Origin: DATBSK01 sp964501785
Lineage (GTDB): Bacteria > Actinomycetota > Acidimicrobiia > IMCC26256 > PALSA-555
DNA length: 64,000 nucleotides
Reading direction: 5' to 3'
Assembly (NCBI GenBank): GCA_964501785.1
Contig: CAZCUD010000003.1
Coordinates: 1 to 64,000 of the forward strand
Shown here piece after piece: positions 25,536 to 33,648 of the stretch; position 1 is the first letter of the stretch; each line of letters opens with the position of its first letter. The notes under the pieces are model-generated. The model saw only the letters and a program-made list of their open reading frames with translations. It was not told the DNA's origin and searched no databases. A program made the position numbers and the translations under genes.

Positions 25536-26479
25536 CCCGTCACCAGGTTCGCGGGCCGCTCTCCCGCGAGCACCGCGACCGCGCCCTCGCACGCGAGCTC
25601 GGCCATGCGGCGGCGCGTCGCTTGCGATGCGGAGCCGATGTGGGGCAGCAGCACGGTCCGGGGCGCGCGCAGCAGCCGCGGGTGCACCTCGGGCTCCCGC
25701 TCGAAGACGTCGAGACCGGCCGCGAAGATGCGCCCCTCCTCGAGCGCGACGGCCAGCGCCTCCTCGTCGACGACGGGGCCGCGCGCGGTGTTCACCAGCA
25801 CCGCGGTGGACTTCATGCGCGCCAGGCGCGTCGCGTCGATCAGGTGCCGGGTGTCGTCCGAGAGCGGGACGTGGAGCGACACCACGTCGCTCTCGGCGAG
25901 CAGGTCGTCGAGGTCGCTCCGCCATCCGGGCGCGCCGGTGTCGTGGCGCGTGTGGTGGAGCACCTGCATCCCGAAGCCCGTCGCGCGCCGCCCGACGGCC
26001 TGTCCGATGCGGCCGTAGCCGACGAGTCCCAGGGTCGCGCCGTGCACGTCGCGTCCCAGGTACTGGGTGATGCCCCAGCCGGGCCAGCGGGCGTTGCGCA
26101 GGTCGGCCTCCGCCTCCGACGCCAGGCGTGACGCGGCCAGGATCAGCAGGAACGTCAGGTCGGCCGTCGTCTCGTCCAGCACGCCCGGCGTGTTGCAGAC
26201 CGCGATCCCGAGCCGGCGTGCGGCCTCGACGTCGATGTTGTCGTAGCCCACCGCCACGTTGGCGACCACCTTGACGCGCGGTGCCGCGGCGGCGAGCAGT
26301 GCCTCGTCGATCCGGTCCGTCAGCAGGCAGACGACGGCGTCGACGTCGGCGACGGCGGTGCGCAGATCCTCGGGCGTGTACGGCTCGTCGTCGTCGCGCG
26401 CCACGATCTCGTGGCCCGCGTCGACCAGCGGCGCGAGCCCACCGTCGGGGAGTCGTCGGGTGACGAGGACGCGCGCCAT
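25532..26479 (-). CDS. D-isomer-specific 2-hydroxyacid dehydrogenase (glyoxylate/hydroxypyruvate reductase-like)
   Basis: NAD(P)-dependent reduction of a 2-keto acid to the D-2-hydroxy acid. 315 aa, with the catalytic half VANVAVGYDNIDVEAA and the nucleotide-binding motif GLVGYGRIGQAVGRRA. The catalytic triad is present: Arg in NTARGPVVDE, Glu in the FEREPEVHP segment, and His in LLPHIGSAS. Its order and length fit the GyaR/GhrB group. It lies 11 bp after the cupin gene on the same strand, so the two are likely cotranscribed. Confidence 0.9.
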   Translation of the reverse strand: MARVLVTRRLPDGGLAPLVDAGHEIVARDDDEPYTPEDLRTAVADVDAVVCLLTDRIDEALLAAAAPRVKVVANVAVGYDNIDVEAARRLGIAVCNTPGVLDETTADLTFLLILAASRLASEAEADLRNARWPGWGITQYLGRDVHGATLGLVGYGRIGQAVGRRATGFGMQVLHHTRHDTGAPGWRSDLDDLLAESDVVSLHVPLSDDTRHLIDATRLARMKSTAVLVNTARGPVVDEEALAVALEEGRIFAAGLDVFEREPEVHPRLLRAPRTVLLPHIGSASQATRRRMAELACEGAVAVLAGERPANLVTG

Positions 26480-26490
26480 CTCGCGACGCG

Positions 26491-26874
26491 TCAGTGGTTC
26501 GTGTAGTCGATCTCGCCCGCGTCCTTCACGCCGACCGCGAAGCAGAAGCAGTGGATCGGCGCGTGATCGCTGACGGGACGCAAAGAGTGCACGAGGTCGG
26601 GCGGGATGTGCACGAGGTCACCCTGGCCGATCTCGCGCTCTTCGCCGTCGATCATCATGATCCCCCGGCCGGAGGTCACGTAGTAGAACTCGTGCGTCGG
26701 GTGCGAGTGCGGGTCGACGAGCCCCCCGCCTGCGACCTCGAACTCGCTGACGAGCTCGAGGTGACCACCGGCCGTGACGTCGTGCATCTCGCGCGGCGAC
26801 ACCAGCCACCACACCGGCACCGTCCCGTTGTGCTCGACGACCGGTTCGACGTCCTCGATCGAGCGCACGTCCAT
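26491..26874 (-). CDS. Single-domain cupin protein
   Basis: 127 aa cupin barrel. Motif 1 is seen as DPHSHPTHEFYYVTSGRG (two His and a Glu as metal ligands). Motif 2 is IGQGDLVHIPPDLVHSL with the last His ligand. The substrate is unknown. It is divergent from a ureidoglycolate-lyase-like gene with only 19 bp between starts, and precedes a hydroxyacid dehydrogenase. A role in ureide or glyoxylate metabolism is possible from this context but not proved. Confidence 0.8.
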   Translation of the reverse strand: MDVRSIEDVEPVVEHNGTVPVWWLVSPREMHDVTAGGHLELVSEFEVAGGGLVDPHSHPTHEFYYVTSGRGIMMIDGEEREIGQGDLVHIPPDLVHSLRPVSDHAPIHCFCFAVGVKDAGEIDYTNH

Positions 26875-26893
26875 CGCCGTAATCTACGGCTCG

Positions 26894-27403
26894 ATGTCGC
26901 AGGTGCGCATGGCTCCGGTCCTCGCCGAGCCGCTGACGCCCGAGGCGTGGGCACCGTTCGGCTGGTTGCCGGTCGCCGACACCGACCCGACCGACGGCGA
27001 GCGTACGTTGCACTTCGAGTGGTCCGACCCCCACCTCAACGTCATCGCGCACGCCCCCGAGGAGGTCGAGCGCACCGCCGGCGGACTCGTGTGCGCGGGC
27101 TTCTACCGACACGCCACCCACACCCAGGCCCTGATGCCGATCAACTGCGATGCGGTACTCGCCGTCGCGCCGGCGAGCACCGACTTCGCCACGCCGGGTG
27201 CGATCGAGACGGTGCGGGCCTTCCGGCTCGCACCGCTCGAGGTGCTCGTGCTCGAGCGAGCCACATGGCACTGGGGCCCGTTCCCCCTCGGTGACGAGCC
27301 GGTGCGGCTGCTCAACGTGCAAGGGCGGCGCTACGCCGAGGACAACGAGTACGTCGACCTCGCCGCGATCAGTGGGACGGTGCTCGACGTCGTGACGGCC
27401 TGA
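26894..27403 (+). CDS. Ureidoglycolate lyase-like protein (AllA/DUF4867-type fold)
   Basis: 169 aa. AllA-like features are the start EPLTPEAWAPFGWLP, the central FYRHATHTQALMP and the C-terminal VLVLERATWHWGPFPLG, resembling the Glu/His-containing cupin-like core of ureidoglycolate lyase. That enzyme releases glyoxylate and urea from ureidoglycolate. The adjacent dehydrogenase could reduce glyoxylate. ATG at 26894 leaves only 19 bp to the divergent cupin. Its 3' end overlaps the DUF389 gene by 35 bp. Confidence 0.75.
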   Translation: MSQVRMAPVLAEPLTPEAWAPFGWLPVADTDPTDGERTLHFEWSDPHLNVIAHAPEEVERTAGGLVCAGFYRHATHTQALMPINCDAVLAVAPASTDFATPGAIETVRAFRLAPLEVLVLERATWHWGPFPLGDEPVRLLNVQGRRYAEDNEYVDLAAISGTVLDVVTA

Positions 27404-28322
27404 GCGTCCCGCGCCTCCAGGCGCGGTCGTGCACCCACAGCGTCGCGAGCGAGGCCAGCACGAGCGAGAAGAGGTTGATGCCGAGCTGGCCGAGCGCGTC
27501 GGCGGCGTCCGACCAGTCGCCGACCGCGGCGTCGACGCCCACCGCGGCCGCAGCCGGGATCGTGGTGACCGACACCAGCACGCCCGCGAGCGCGGCCTGG
27601 CGTCCTTGCGCGAGCGCGATCGTCCCCGCGATGCCGGCGAGGAACGCCACGATGAACGAGTAGAAGTTCGGCTCGCTCACGAAGCTGGTGAAGAAGTTGC
27701 CGCTCGAGTGGAAGTCGGTAGGGATCTCGTCGAGGCGACGCAGGATCTCGGTGAAGATCGCGGCACCCACGATCGCGAGCGCGAGGCCGCTGATCAGCGT
27801 GAACGCGGCGCGCCCGGCGTCTGGGCGCTTGTGTCGGTACATCGACACGCCGAACGACGTGAGCGGCGCGTACTCGGGGCCGACGATCATCGCTCCGATG
27901 ACGAGCACGGGGGAGTCGACGATGATCGCGACCGCGGCGATCAGCGCGGCGACGATCATCAGCGTGTAGTAGGTGACGTTCCAGTGCGCGTCGGCGTGCG
28001 CGTGCTCCTCGAGCTCCTGCCACATGAGCGCGTCGGCGCCGTGCCCGGCAGCCACCTCTTCGGCCTCGGTCCCCGACCGCGAGGCGTGGGCATCGAGGTA
28101 GATCAGGCTGATCGAGCCGCGCTGGTCGACGTGGAGCTCGATGAGGGTGTCGATCACCGCGTTGCCGCGCTCGCGGGCGATCTCGACGACGATCACGTCG
28201 CCGACCGGCTCGAGGGCTGCCCCGGGTTGGAGGCTGAGGTTGGCCGTGCCGTGGTCGGCACGCAGCCGCTCGACGACCGTGTCGGTGAGGTCGGGTGGCG
28301 AGATCACCCGGATCTGCAGCAC
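27369..28322 (-). CDS. DUF389 multi-pass membrane protein
   Basis: 317 aa. The cytosolic N-terminal domain (1-120) looks ACT-like (LQIRVISPPDLTDTVVERLR). The membrane domain of about six helices begins YTLMIVAALIAAVAIIVDS and includes the family signature VIGAMIVGPEYAPLTSFG (about 150-167). The family function is not established. GTG start at 28322; divergent from the hemerythrin-like gene by 44 bp. Confidence 0.87.
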   Translation of the reverse strand: MLQIRVISPPDLTDTVVERLRADHGTANLSLQPGAALEPVGDVIVVEIARERGNAVIDTLIELHVDQRGSISLIYLDAHASRSGTEAEEVAAGHGADALMWQELEEHAHADAHWNVTYYTLMIVAALIAAVAIIVDSPVLVIGAMIVGPEYAPLTSFGVSMYRHKRPDAGRAAFTLISGLALAIVGAAIFTEILRRLDEIPTDFHSSGNFFTSFVSEPNFYSFIVAFLAGIAGTIALAQGRQAALAGVLVSVTTIPAAAAVGVDAAVGDWSDAADALGQLGINLFSLVLASLATLWVHDRAWRRGTLRPSRRRAPSH

Positions 28323-28366
28323 GGCCGTCAGTTTCGCGGGTGCTGCGGTCGGGCAGTAGCACTCGC

Positions 28367-28858
28367 ATGCCGACGACTGCTGGAATCAGGTCCGTGGACG
28401 AGGTGCAGGAGCGGAACCGCCAGGTGCTCGACGCGGTGCGGATCCGGCGCGACTCGCTGTACGACGGCGTGCTCGCCCTGGAGCGGGCGCTGGCTGCGCC
28501 GACGGGCGGCCGCCCCGATGACTGGTGCGCGCTGCTGCACGAGCAGGTCGGGGCCCTGCGCGCGGTGCTCGAGGCGCACGTCGCGGAGACCGAGTCCGAC
28601 GGCGGGTTCTTCGACGACGTGCGCGACCAGGCGCCGCAGCTGCTGCACGCCGTCCAGCAGCTGCAAGCCGAGCACGGTCCGTTGCTCGCCGCGACCCACG
28701 ACCTCGAGCGCGCGGTCGACGCGGCCGTCCCCGCGGGCGACGTGTCGACGGTGCGCATGGCCGGTCTCGACCTGATCCAGCGCGTGCTCGAGCACCGCCA
28801 CCGCGGCGCCGAGCTGGTCTACGACGCCTACTCCGTCGACATCTCGGCCGCCGACTGA
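28367..28858 (+). CDS. Hemerythrin-like (HHE domain) protein
   Basis: 163 aa, all helical. His residues are spaced along four helices (LLHEQVG, LEAHVAE, LQAEHGPLL, VLEHRHRGAELVYDAY), as in HHE cation-binding proteins that bind a diiron centre and sense or carry oxygen/NO. The first helix lacks the usual H-x-x-x-H, so metal binding is unsure. I chose the ATG at 28367 because earlier in-frame codons run into the divergent DUF389 gene. A tRNA-Arg gene lies 49 bp downstream. Confidence 0.6.
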   Translation: MPTTAGIRSVDEVQERNRQVLDAVRIRRDSLYDGVLALERALAAPTGGRPDDWCALLHEQVGALRAVLEAHVAETESDGGFFDDVRDQAPQLLHAVQQLQAEHGPLLAATHDLERAVDAAVPAGDVSTVRMAGLDLIQRVLEHRHRGAELVYDAYSVDISAAD

Positions 28859-28887
28859 CGACCGGTGCTCGCCGGGGATGCGTCCCC

Positions 28888-28893
28888 TACACT
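28888..28893 (+). promoter_or_regulatory. -10-like element of tRNA-Arg
   Basis: TACACT lies 14 bp before the tRNA start, identical to the hexamer before tRNA-Ser(GCT). The pair supports a shared -10 sequence for stable RNA promoters in this genome. Confidence 0.45.
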
Positions 28894-28907
28894 GAGAAGC
28901 CTTCCCA

Positions 28908-28980
28908 GCGCTCGTAGCTCAATGGATAGAGCATCTGACTACGGATCAGAAGGTTGGGGGTTCGAATCCCTCCGAGCGCG
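28908..28980 (+). tRNA. tRNA-Arg (anticodon ACG)
   Basis: The acceptor stem GCGCTCG pairs perfectly with CGAGCGC and the discriminator is G. The anticodon stem TCTGA/TCAGA carries loop CTACGGA with anticodon ACG (28941-28943), expected to be read as ICG after deamination. The T-arm is GGGGG-TTCGAAT-CCCTC with one G-T pair. CCA is not encoded. Confidence 0.96.
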
Positions 28981-29042
28981 CTCCACTCGTCCCGGCCGGC
29001 AGGCCCGCTGACCCTCAGGCAGACGAACACCAGGAGGACGCC

Positions 29043-29429
29043 GTGCCGGGCTCGGTCGAGACCGTCGAGAGCATCTACGCATCGATGGCCGCGGGTGACG
29101 TCGCCGCGGTGCTCGAGCACCTGTCGCCCGACGTCGTGCTCGAGCAGGACCCGGCGCTGCCGTGGGGAGGGCGCTTCGTCGGCGCCGACGGCGTCGTCGA
29201 GTTCGCGACGAAGCTCGTCTCGACGATCCAGAGCGCCGTCACCACCGAGGCGATGTACGCCGCGGCCGACGACGTCGTGCAGTACGGCCGTACCAAGGGG
29301 ACGGTCGTCGCCAACGGCGCGACCTTCGACATCCCCGAGTGCCACGTGTGGACCTTCGACGGAGATCGGGTCGTGCACGTGCGCTTCTACATCGACAGCG
29401 CAGCCATGCTCGAGGCGCTGAACGGCTAG
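29043..29429 (+). CDS. SnoaL-like / NTF2-fold protein
   Basis: 128 aa alpha+beta cone fold. It starts VETVESIYASMAAGDVAAVLEHLSP and ends with the typical H-V-W-T-F-DG-R-V-VH-RFY-D strand pair (CHVWTFDGDRVVHVRFYID). Such proteins are small isomerase/hydrolase-like or ketosteroid-isomerase-type proteins with varied substrates; none can be assigned. GTG start at 29043 with AGGAGG at ideal spacing. It follows tRNA-Arg. Confidence 0.8.
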   Translation: MPGSVETVESIYASMAAGDVAAVLEHLSPDVVLEQDPALPWGGRFVGADGVVEFATKLVSTIQSAVTTEAMYAAADDVVQYGRTKGTVVANGATFDIPECHVWTFDGDRVVHVRFYIDSAAMLEALNG

Positions 29430-29461
29430 CGCGACCGGTCGTCATACCCCGGCCCTAGAAC

Positions 29462-30190
29462 ATGGACATGCCGACCACGACCGACACGATCCCACCCGGG
29501 CTCCTCGACAAGGTGCGAGCCCTGCTCGCCAAGGCCGAGTCCACGGCCTTCGAGGCCGAGGCCGAAGCGCTGACGATGAAGGCGCAAGAGCTCGTGGCCC
29601 GCCACCGCATCGAGCGGGCGCTGCTCGACGCCGAGCGTGGCGATCCCGTCGGCGATCCGAGCGCCCGGCGGGTGCGCATCGACGACCCCTACGCCAGCGC
29701 GAAGGTCCACCTGCTGGGCTCGATCGCGCGGGCGAACGGGTGCCGCACGATCTGGTCGGCTCGCGAGCGCTGCGCGCACCTGGTGGGCTTCCCCGACGAC
29801 CAGGACGTCGTCGACGAGCTGTTCGCCTCGCTCCTGCTGCAAGCCGCGTCGGCGTTGCGCCGCGAAGGGCCCAAGCGCGACGCGCTCGGCCGGAGCCGCA
29901 CGAAGCGCTTCCGGCGCGCGTTCCTGCTCGCGTTCGCCGTGCGGATCGGACAGCGCCTGCGCGAGACCGTCGACGCGACGGTCAGCGACGTGAGCACGTC
30001 GTCCGGTCCGGCGCTCGTGCCCGTGCTGCAGCGGCGGGACGCGCAGGTGGAGGCGGCGGCGCGCGCCGCGTTCCCCGGCACGCGGTCGATGCGCTCGACC
30101 GTCGCCGACGGTGAGGGCTGGTCGGCCGGCACCGCCGCGGCTGATCTGGCCGATCTCGGCACCGGCGGCACCGAGGCCCTCACTGCGTGA
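29462..30190 (+). CDS. DUF2786 domain protein
   Basis: 242 aa. The N-terminal DUF2786 signature is DKVRALLAKAESTAFEAEAE followed by LTMKAQELVARHRIERALL (about 15-60). The rest is alpha-helical, with a basic segment (about 137-160: RREGPKRDALGRSRTKRFRR). The function is unknown; the family is common in actinobacteria and some phages. The ATG at 29462 has only a weak ribosome-binding site. An SDR gene follows on the same strand. Confidence 0.82.
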   Translation: MDMPTTTDTIPPGLLDKVRALLAKAESTAFEAEAEALTMKAQELVARHRIERALLDAERGDPVGDPSARRVRIDDPYASAKVHLLGSIARANGCRTIWSARERCAHLVGFPDDQDVVDELFASLLLQAASALRREGPKRDALGRSRTKRFRRAFLLAFAVRIGQRLRETVDATVSDVSTSSGPALVPVLQRRDAQVEAAARAAFPGTRSMRSTVADGEGWSAGTAAADLADLGTGGTEALTA

Positions 30191-30239
30191 GGTCGACGCG
30201 CATCCGCGCGAGCATCGCGGCCCGAGCGGGGGGACGGGC

Positions 30240-31103
30240 ATGGCGTCGTACTACGAGGGCAAGGTCGCGATCGTCACCGGTGCCGCGTCGGGCATCGGCG
30301 CGGGGCTCAGTCGGGCGCTCGCCCAGCAGGGTGCCGCGGTCGTGGTGCTCGCGGACGTCGACGAGGCCGGCGCGACGGCGGTCGCCGACGAGATCGGCCT
30401 CGGTCGGGGGGGACGCACGGAGGCGGCCGCGCTCGATGTGCGCGACGCGGAGGCGTTCACGGCGCTCGCCGGGCGCGTGATCGCCGACCACGGCCGGATC
30501 GACCTGCTGTTCAACAACGCCGGCGTCGCGGTGGGCGGCGAGATCCTCGAGCTCACCCAGGCGCACTGGGACCGGCTGATCGACGTCAACATCCGAGGCG
30601 TGGTCCACGGTGTGCGCGCCGTCTACCCGCACATGGTCGAGCGGGGTGAGGGGCACATCGTCAACACCGCGTCGCTGGCCGGGCTCGGGCCCGCACCGCT
30701 CGTGACGCCCTATGCGATGACGAAGCACGCGATCGTCGGGCTCAGCCAGAGCCTGCGCATCGAGGCGCACGACCACGGCGTGCGGGTGAGCGCGCTGTGC
30801 CCGTCGGCGGTCGACACGCCCATCCTCGACTCGCGCGGACCGGACGACCTGCCCGAGCCGGGCGAGCTCGATCCGCGCGCCTTCATCCGTCGCTCGATCG
30901 GCAAGGAGACGTCGGTCGACCGGTTCGTCGACGCCGCGTTGCGGGGCGTGGCGCGCAACCGGGCGATCGTGGCGGCCCCGGCGAAGTCACGCGCGGCGTG
31001 GGTTGCGTGGCGGCTCGCGCCGGGCCTCGTCGCGCGCCGGTTCCGCGGCGTCGTGCGCGCCGAGCGGGCCGAACGAGGGGGATCTCAGGCCGCCGGCGGG
31101 TGA
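30240..31103 (+). CDS. Short-chain dehydrogenase/reductase
   Basis: 287 aa classical SDR. The cofactor motif is TGAASGIGAG (about 13-22), with Asp of LADVDEAG suggesting NAD preference. NNAGVAVGG, the catalytic Ser in NTASLAG, and YAMTK (Tyr-x-x-x-Lys) are intact. A C-terminal hydrophobic/basic tail (about 255-280) could contact the membrane. ATG at 30240 follows GGGGGGACGGGC. The 3' end overlaps the convergent amidase by 19 bp. Confidence 0.88.
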   Translation: MASYYEGKVAIVTGAASGIGAGLSRALAQQGAAVVVLADVDEAGATAVADEIGLGRGGRTEAAALDVRDAEAFTALAGRVIADHGRIDLLFNNAGVAVGGEILELTQAHWDRLIDVNIRGVVHGVRAVYPHMVERGEGHIVNTASLAGLGPAPLVTPYAMTKHAIVGLSQSLRIEAHDHGVRVSALCPSAVDTPILDSRGPDDLPEPGELDPRAFIRRSIGKETSVDRFVDAALRGVARNRAIVAAPAKSRAAWVAWRLAPGLVARRFRGVVRAERAERGGSQAAGG

Positions 31104-32524
31104 CGGTCGGCCCAGGGTCGGGCCTCCTCGAGCTGCGCCGCCACGCGCAGGAGCAGGTCCTCGCGGCCGTAGGCGGCGACGAGCTGCACGCCGATCGGCA
31201 GGCCGTCGTCGTTCCAGTGCAGCGGGAGCGAGATCGCCGGCTGCCCGGTGATGTTGAACGGCATGGCGAAGACCGTGATCGAGCCGAGGCGGCTCATCAC
31301 CTCGATCGGGTCGAGCGTGGGCGCGGCCCAGCCGAGCTCGAAGGGGGGCTGGGGCACCATCGGCGTGACCAGGACGTCGTTGCCATCTGCCCACCAGCGC
31401 GCGGCGTCGCGTGACCACGACTGGAGCGTCTCGATCCCGTGCAGGTACTGCACGCTCGTGATCGACGCGGCGAGGTCGACGAAGAGCGCGTTCGTCGGCT
31501 CGAGCTCGTCGGGGGCGATCGTGCGGCCGAGCTTGGCGCTCCAGCGCTGGAGGTCGCCGGCGACGAAGACGCCGAACGTGCTCGCGATGCCGTCGCGGTA
31601 GCGCGGATCGTCGAGCGCGGCGGGTGCCGACGGCTCGACGACGTGCCCGAGCTCGGCGAGCAGCCTCGCGGCCGACTCGACCGCCGCGACGCAGTCGGGG
31701 TGCGACTCGCCCTCGCCATGGGGACGCTCGGTGCGCACGCCGATGCGCAGCCGCCCCGGGTCGGCGCCCACCTCCGCGGCGAACGGTCGAGCCGGCGGCG
31801 GCGCGGTGTACGGGTCGCCGACGCCCATGCCTGCGATCGCGTCGAGCACGCCCGCGGTGTCGCGCACGGAGCGGGCGAGCACGTGCTCGTGGGTCGTCAT
31901 CCCCCAGTACTCGCCGAAGTCGGGGCCGAGCGTGCTGCGCGCACGCGTCGGCTTGAGTCCGACGAGGCCGCAGAGCGACGACGGCATCCTGATCGACCCG
32001 CCCATGTCGTTGCCGTGCGCGACCGGGACCATGCCCGACGCGACCGCGGCGGCCGCGCCACCACTCGATCCGCCCGGTGACCGGCCGAGGTCCCACGGAT
32101 TGCGCGTCGCGCCGTACGCGAGCGGCTCGGTCGTCGCCGACAGCGCGAGCTCGGGCGTGTTCGTCTTGCCGCAGATCACGAAGCCCGCGGCGCGGAAGCG
32201 CTCGACGAGCCAGGTGTCGGCCGGCTCCGTCCAACCCGCGTCCTTCAGCACCTGCATGCCGCAGTGGTACGGGTCGCCGGCGGAGTGGGCGACCGCGTCC
32301 TTCAGGAGGAAGGGCACGCCGCGGAACGGACCGTCGGGGAGTGCGGGGTCGGCCGCGGCGGCGTGCGCCTTGTCGGAGAGGTCGTGGATCACCGCGTTCA
32401 GCACCGGGTTGCGCTCCTCGATGCGCGCGAGCGCGGCGTCGAGCAGCTCGGTCGGGGTCACGTCTCCACGTCGGACCAACGCGGCCTGCCCGGTCGCGTC
32501 CATCCACTCGATCTCGTCGCTCAC
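31085..32524 (-). CDS. Amidase signature family hydrolase
   Basis: Hydrolyses an amide bond; 479 aa, cytosolic. The Ser-cisSer-Lys triad is present: Lys in PFLLKDAVAH, cis-Ser in GRSPGGSSGGAAAAVASG, and nucleophile Ser in GNDMGGSIRMPSS. Substrate unknown; close to the AtzF/6-aminohexanoate-amidase-like group. I prefer the GTG at 32524 (preceded by AGAGGTGAG) over an ATG at 32557 that would overlap the upstream gene by 23 bp. It lies downstream of the transglycosylase gene on the same strand. Confidence 0.88.
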   Translation of the reverse strand: MSDEIEWMDATGQAALVRRGDVTPTELLDAALARIEERNPVLNAVIHDLSDKAHAAAADPALPDGPFRGVPFLLKDAVAHSAGDPYHCGMQVLKDAGWTEPADTWLVERFRAAGFVICGKTNTPELALSATTEPLAYGATRNPWDLGRSPGGSSGGAAAAVASGMVPVAHGNDMGGSIRMPSSLCGLVGLKPTRARSTLGPDFGEYWGMTTHEHVLARSVRDTAGVLDAIAGMGVGDPYTAPPPARPFAAEVGADPGRLRIGVRTERPHGEGESHPDCVAAVESAARLLAELGHVVEPSAPAALDDPRYRDGIASTFGVFVAGDLQRWSAKLGRTIAPDELEPTNALFVDLAASITSVQYLHGIETLQSWSRDAARWWADGNDVLVTPMVPQPPFELGWAAPTLDPIEVMSRLGSITVFAMPFNITGQPAISLPLHWNDDGLPIGVQLVAAYGREDLLLRVAAQLEEARPWADRHPPAA

Positions 32525-32534
32525 CTGCTCACCT

Positions 32535-33137
32535 CTACCGACTGACGGTTCCCTCACCGCCGCGCGCCGCGGCCGCGAACTCGCTGCGCAACGTCATGAT
32601 CTGCTGCACGTAGTCGGAAGTCTGGGCGCTCACGCCGTCGTTCGCCACCGAGGTGGAGCCCTGGAGGTACGCGGCGACGCCGGTGGCGACGTCGCCGTCG
32701 AAGCGCTCGATCAGCCCTCGGAGGTAGCGCGCGGTCATGCGGATGTTGTCCTCGGCGTCGAGCGGGTCGAGACCGGGCTCCCCGAGCAGCTCGGTGGCGA
32801 CGAACTGGGCGGTCTCGGGGAGGAGCTGCCCGATGCCCAGCGCGCCCGAGTCGGGGTTCACGATCGACGCGTCCCACTGCGACTCGCGCCACGCCAGCGC
32901 CTCGAGCAGCGCGACCGGCAGGCCCTCGTCCCGTGCCGCGCGCTCGAACGCGGGGACCAGCGCCCGGCGCGCGGGATCCTGCACGAAGGCGGGGAGGCGC
33001 GGGGTCGGCGGCCGTGACGTCTCCGGCTCGCCGCCACCGGAGAGCGAGACGACCGCGAGGACCCCGACGACGAGCAGCAGGGCGACGAGCGAGAGGAGGA
33101 GCCGGCGGCGCCGGAAGCGAGCGTCGGTTCGCGTCAA
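32535..33137 (-). CDS. Membrane-anchored SLT-family lytic transglycosylase
   Basis: 200 aa. A basic N terminus and a membrane helix (about 12-34) form an uncleaved or cleaved signal. The lysozyme-like SLT domain (about 55-190) has the catalytic Glu in LAWRESQWD, followed by GALGIGQLLPET and a helical region ending YLQGSTSVANDGV. It would cleave peptidoglycan outside the membrane. The only suitable start is TTG at 33137, overlapping the DUF3499 stop as TTGA, so translation is probably coupled. Confidence 0.85.
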   Translation of the reverse strand: MTRTDARFRRRRLLLSLVALLLVVGVLAVVSLSGGGEPETSRPPTPRLPAFVQDPARRALVPAFERAARDEGLPVALLEALAWRESQWDASIVNPDSGALGIGQLLPETAQFVATELLGEPGLDPLDAEDNIRMTARYLRGLIERFDGDVATGVAAYLQGSTSVANDGVSAQTSDYVQQIMTLRSEFAAAARGGEGTVSR

Positions 33138-33520
33138 CCCGCGGCGCGGAAGGCCCGGGCGATGAGCGGCGTGCTCTCGTCGGCCTCGGGTGTGGCGTCG
33201 TCGCCGTCGGGCAGCAGCGCCCGCTCACGCCGCTGCTTGGCGGCCTTCGCAGCCTTCGCGTCGAGCTTCGCCGGGCGCTCCGGCGGCGGCGTGCCGACCG
33301 TGACGTCGAGCGTGCCCGAACGCAGGTCGCGCAGCTCCCAGTGCACGGGTGGGCGGAGCCGATCGGCGTGCTTGTCGCAAAGGTCGCCCGCGGTGGCGTT
33401 CGGGACGTCGGCGATCGCGTTCAGCCAGACGATGCGTCGCAGCCCGTCGAAGTTGAACGCCGCGACCGCCGGCGCGCTGCACGTCGGCCGGGAGCAGTGG
33501 CGACCGGATGCCTGATCCAC
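33134..33520 (-). CDS. DUF3499 family protein
   Basis: 128 aa actinobacterial protein. The Cys-based pattern CSRPTCSAPAVAAFNFD at the N terminus, then LCDKHADRL about 30 residues later, forms a likely zinc site, as in DUF3499 proteins. The second half is basic and Ala/Lys-rich (AKLDAKAAKAAKQRRERALL), possibly binding nucleic acid. GTG start at 33520. Overlaps the next gene by 4 bp. Confidence 0.78.
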   Translation of the reverse strand: MDQASGRHCSRPTCSAPAVAAFNFDGLRRIVWLNAIADVPNATAGDLCDKHADRLRPPVHWELRDLRSGTLDVTVGTPPPERPAKLDAKAAKAAKQRRERALLPDGDDATPEADESTPLIARAFRAAG

Positions 33521-33570
33521 GACGATCGACCGTACCGCCGGCGGACTCCCACGCCGTGGACCCCTAGCGC

Positions 33571-33616
33571 TTTGGCGTCACTCGACCGCGCTCGGCGCGG
33601 TGAGATGACGCCAGAA
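33571..33616 (-). terminator. Hairpin element, family B copy 2
   Basis: Imperfect 21/22-nt arms (33571-33591 and 33595-33616) around a TCG loop. Read on the minus strand it starts TTCTGGCGTCA, identical to the start of the hairpin at 23722. It stands 33 bp after the stop of the minus-strand FAD oxidoreductase gene. Together with copy 1 it suggests a reused terminator-type element. Confidence 0.55.
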
Positions 33617-33648
33617 GGGTGGAGGCGGCGGCGACCCGGGCTGCAGCC

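Noticed and set aside
31085..32524. GatA subunit of the amidotransferase
   Set aside because: The amidase signature fits, but no gatB or gatC is nearby and the sequence looks like a stand-alone amidase.
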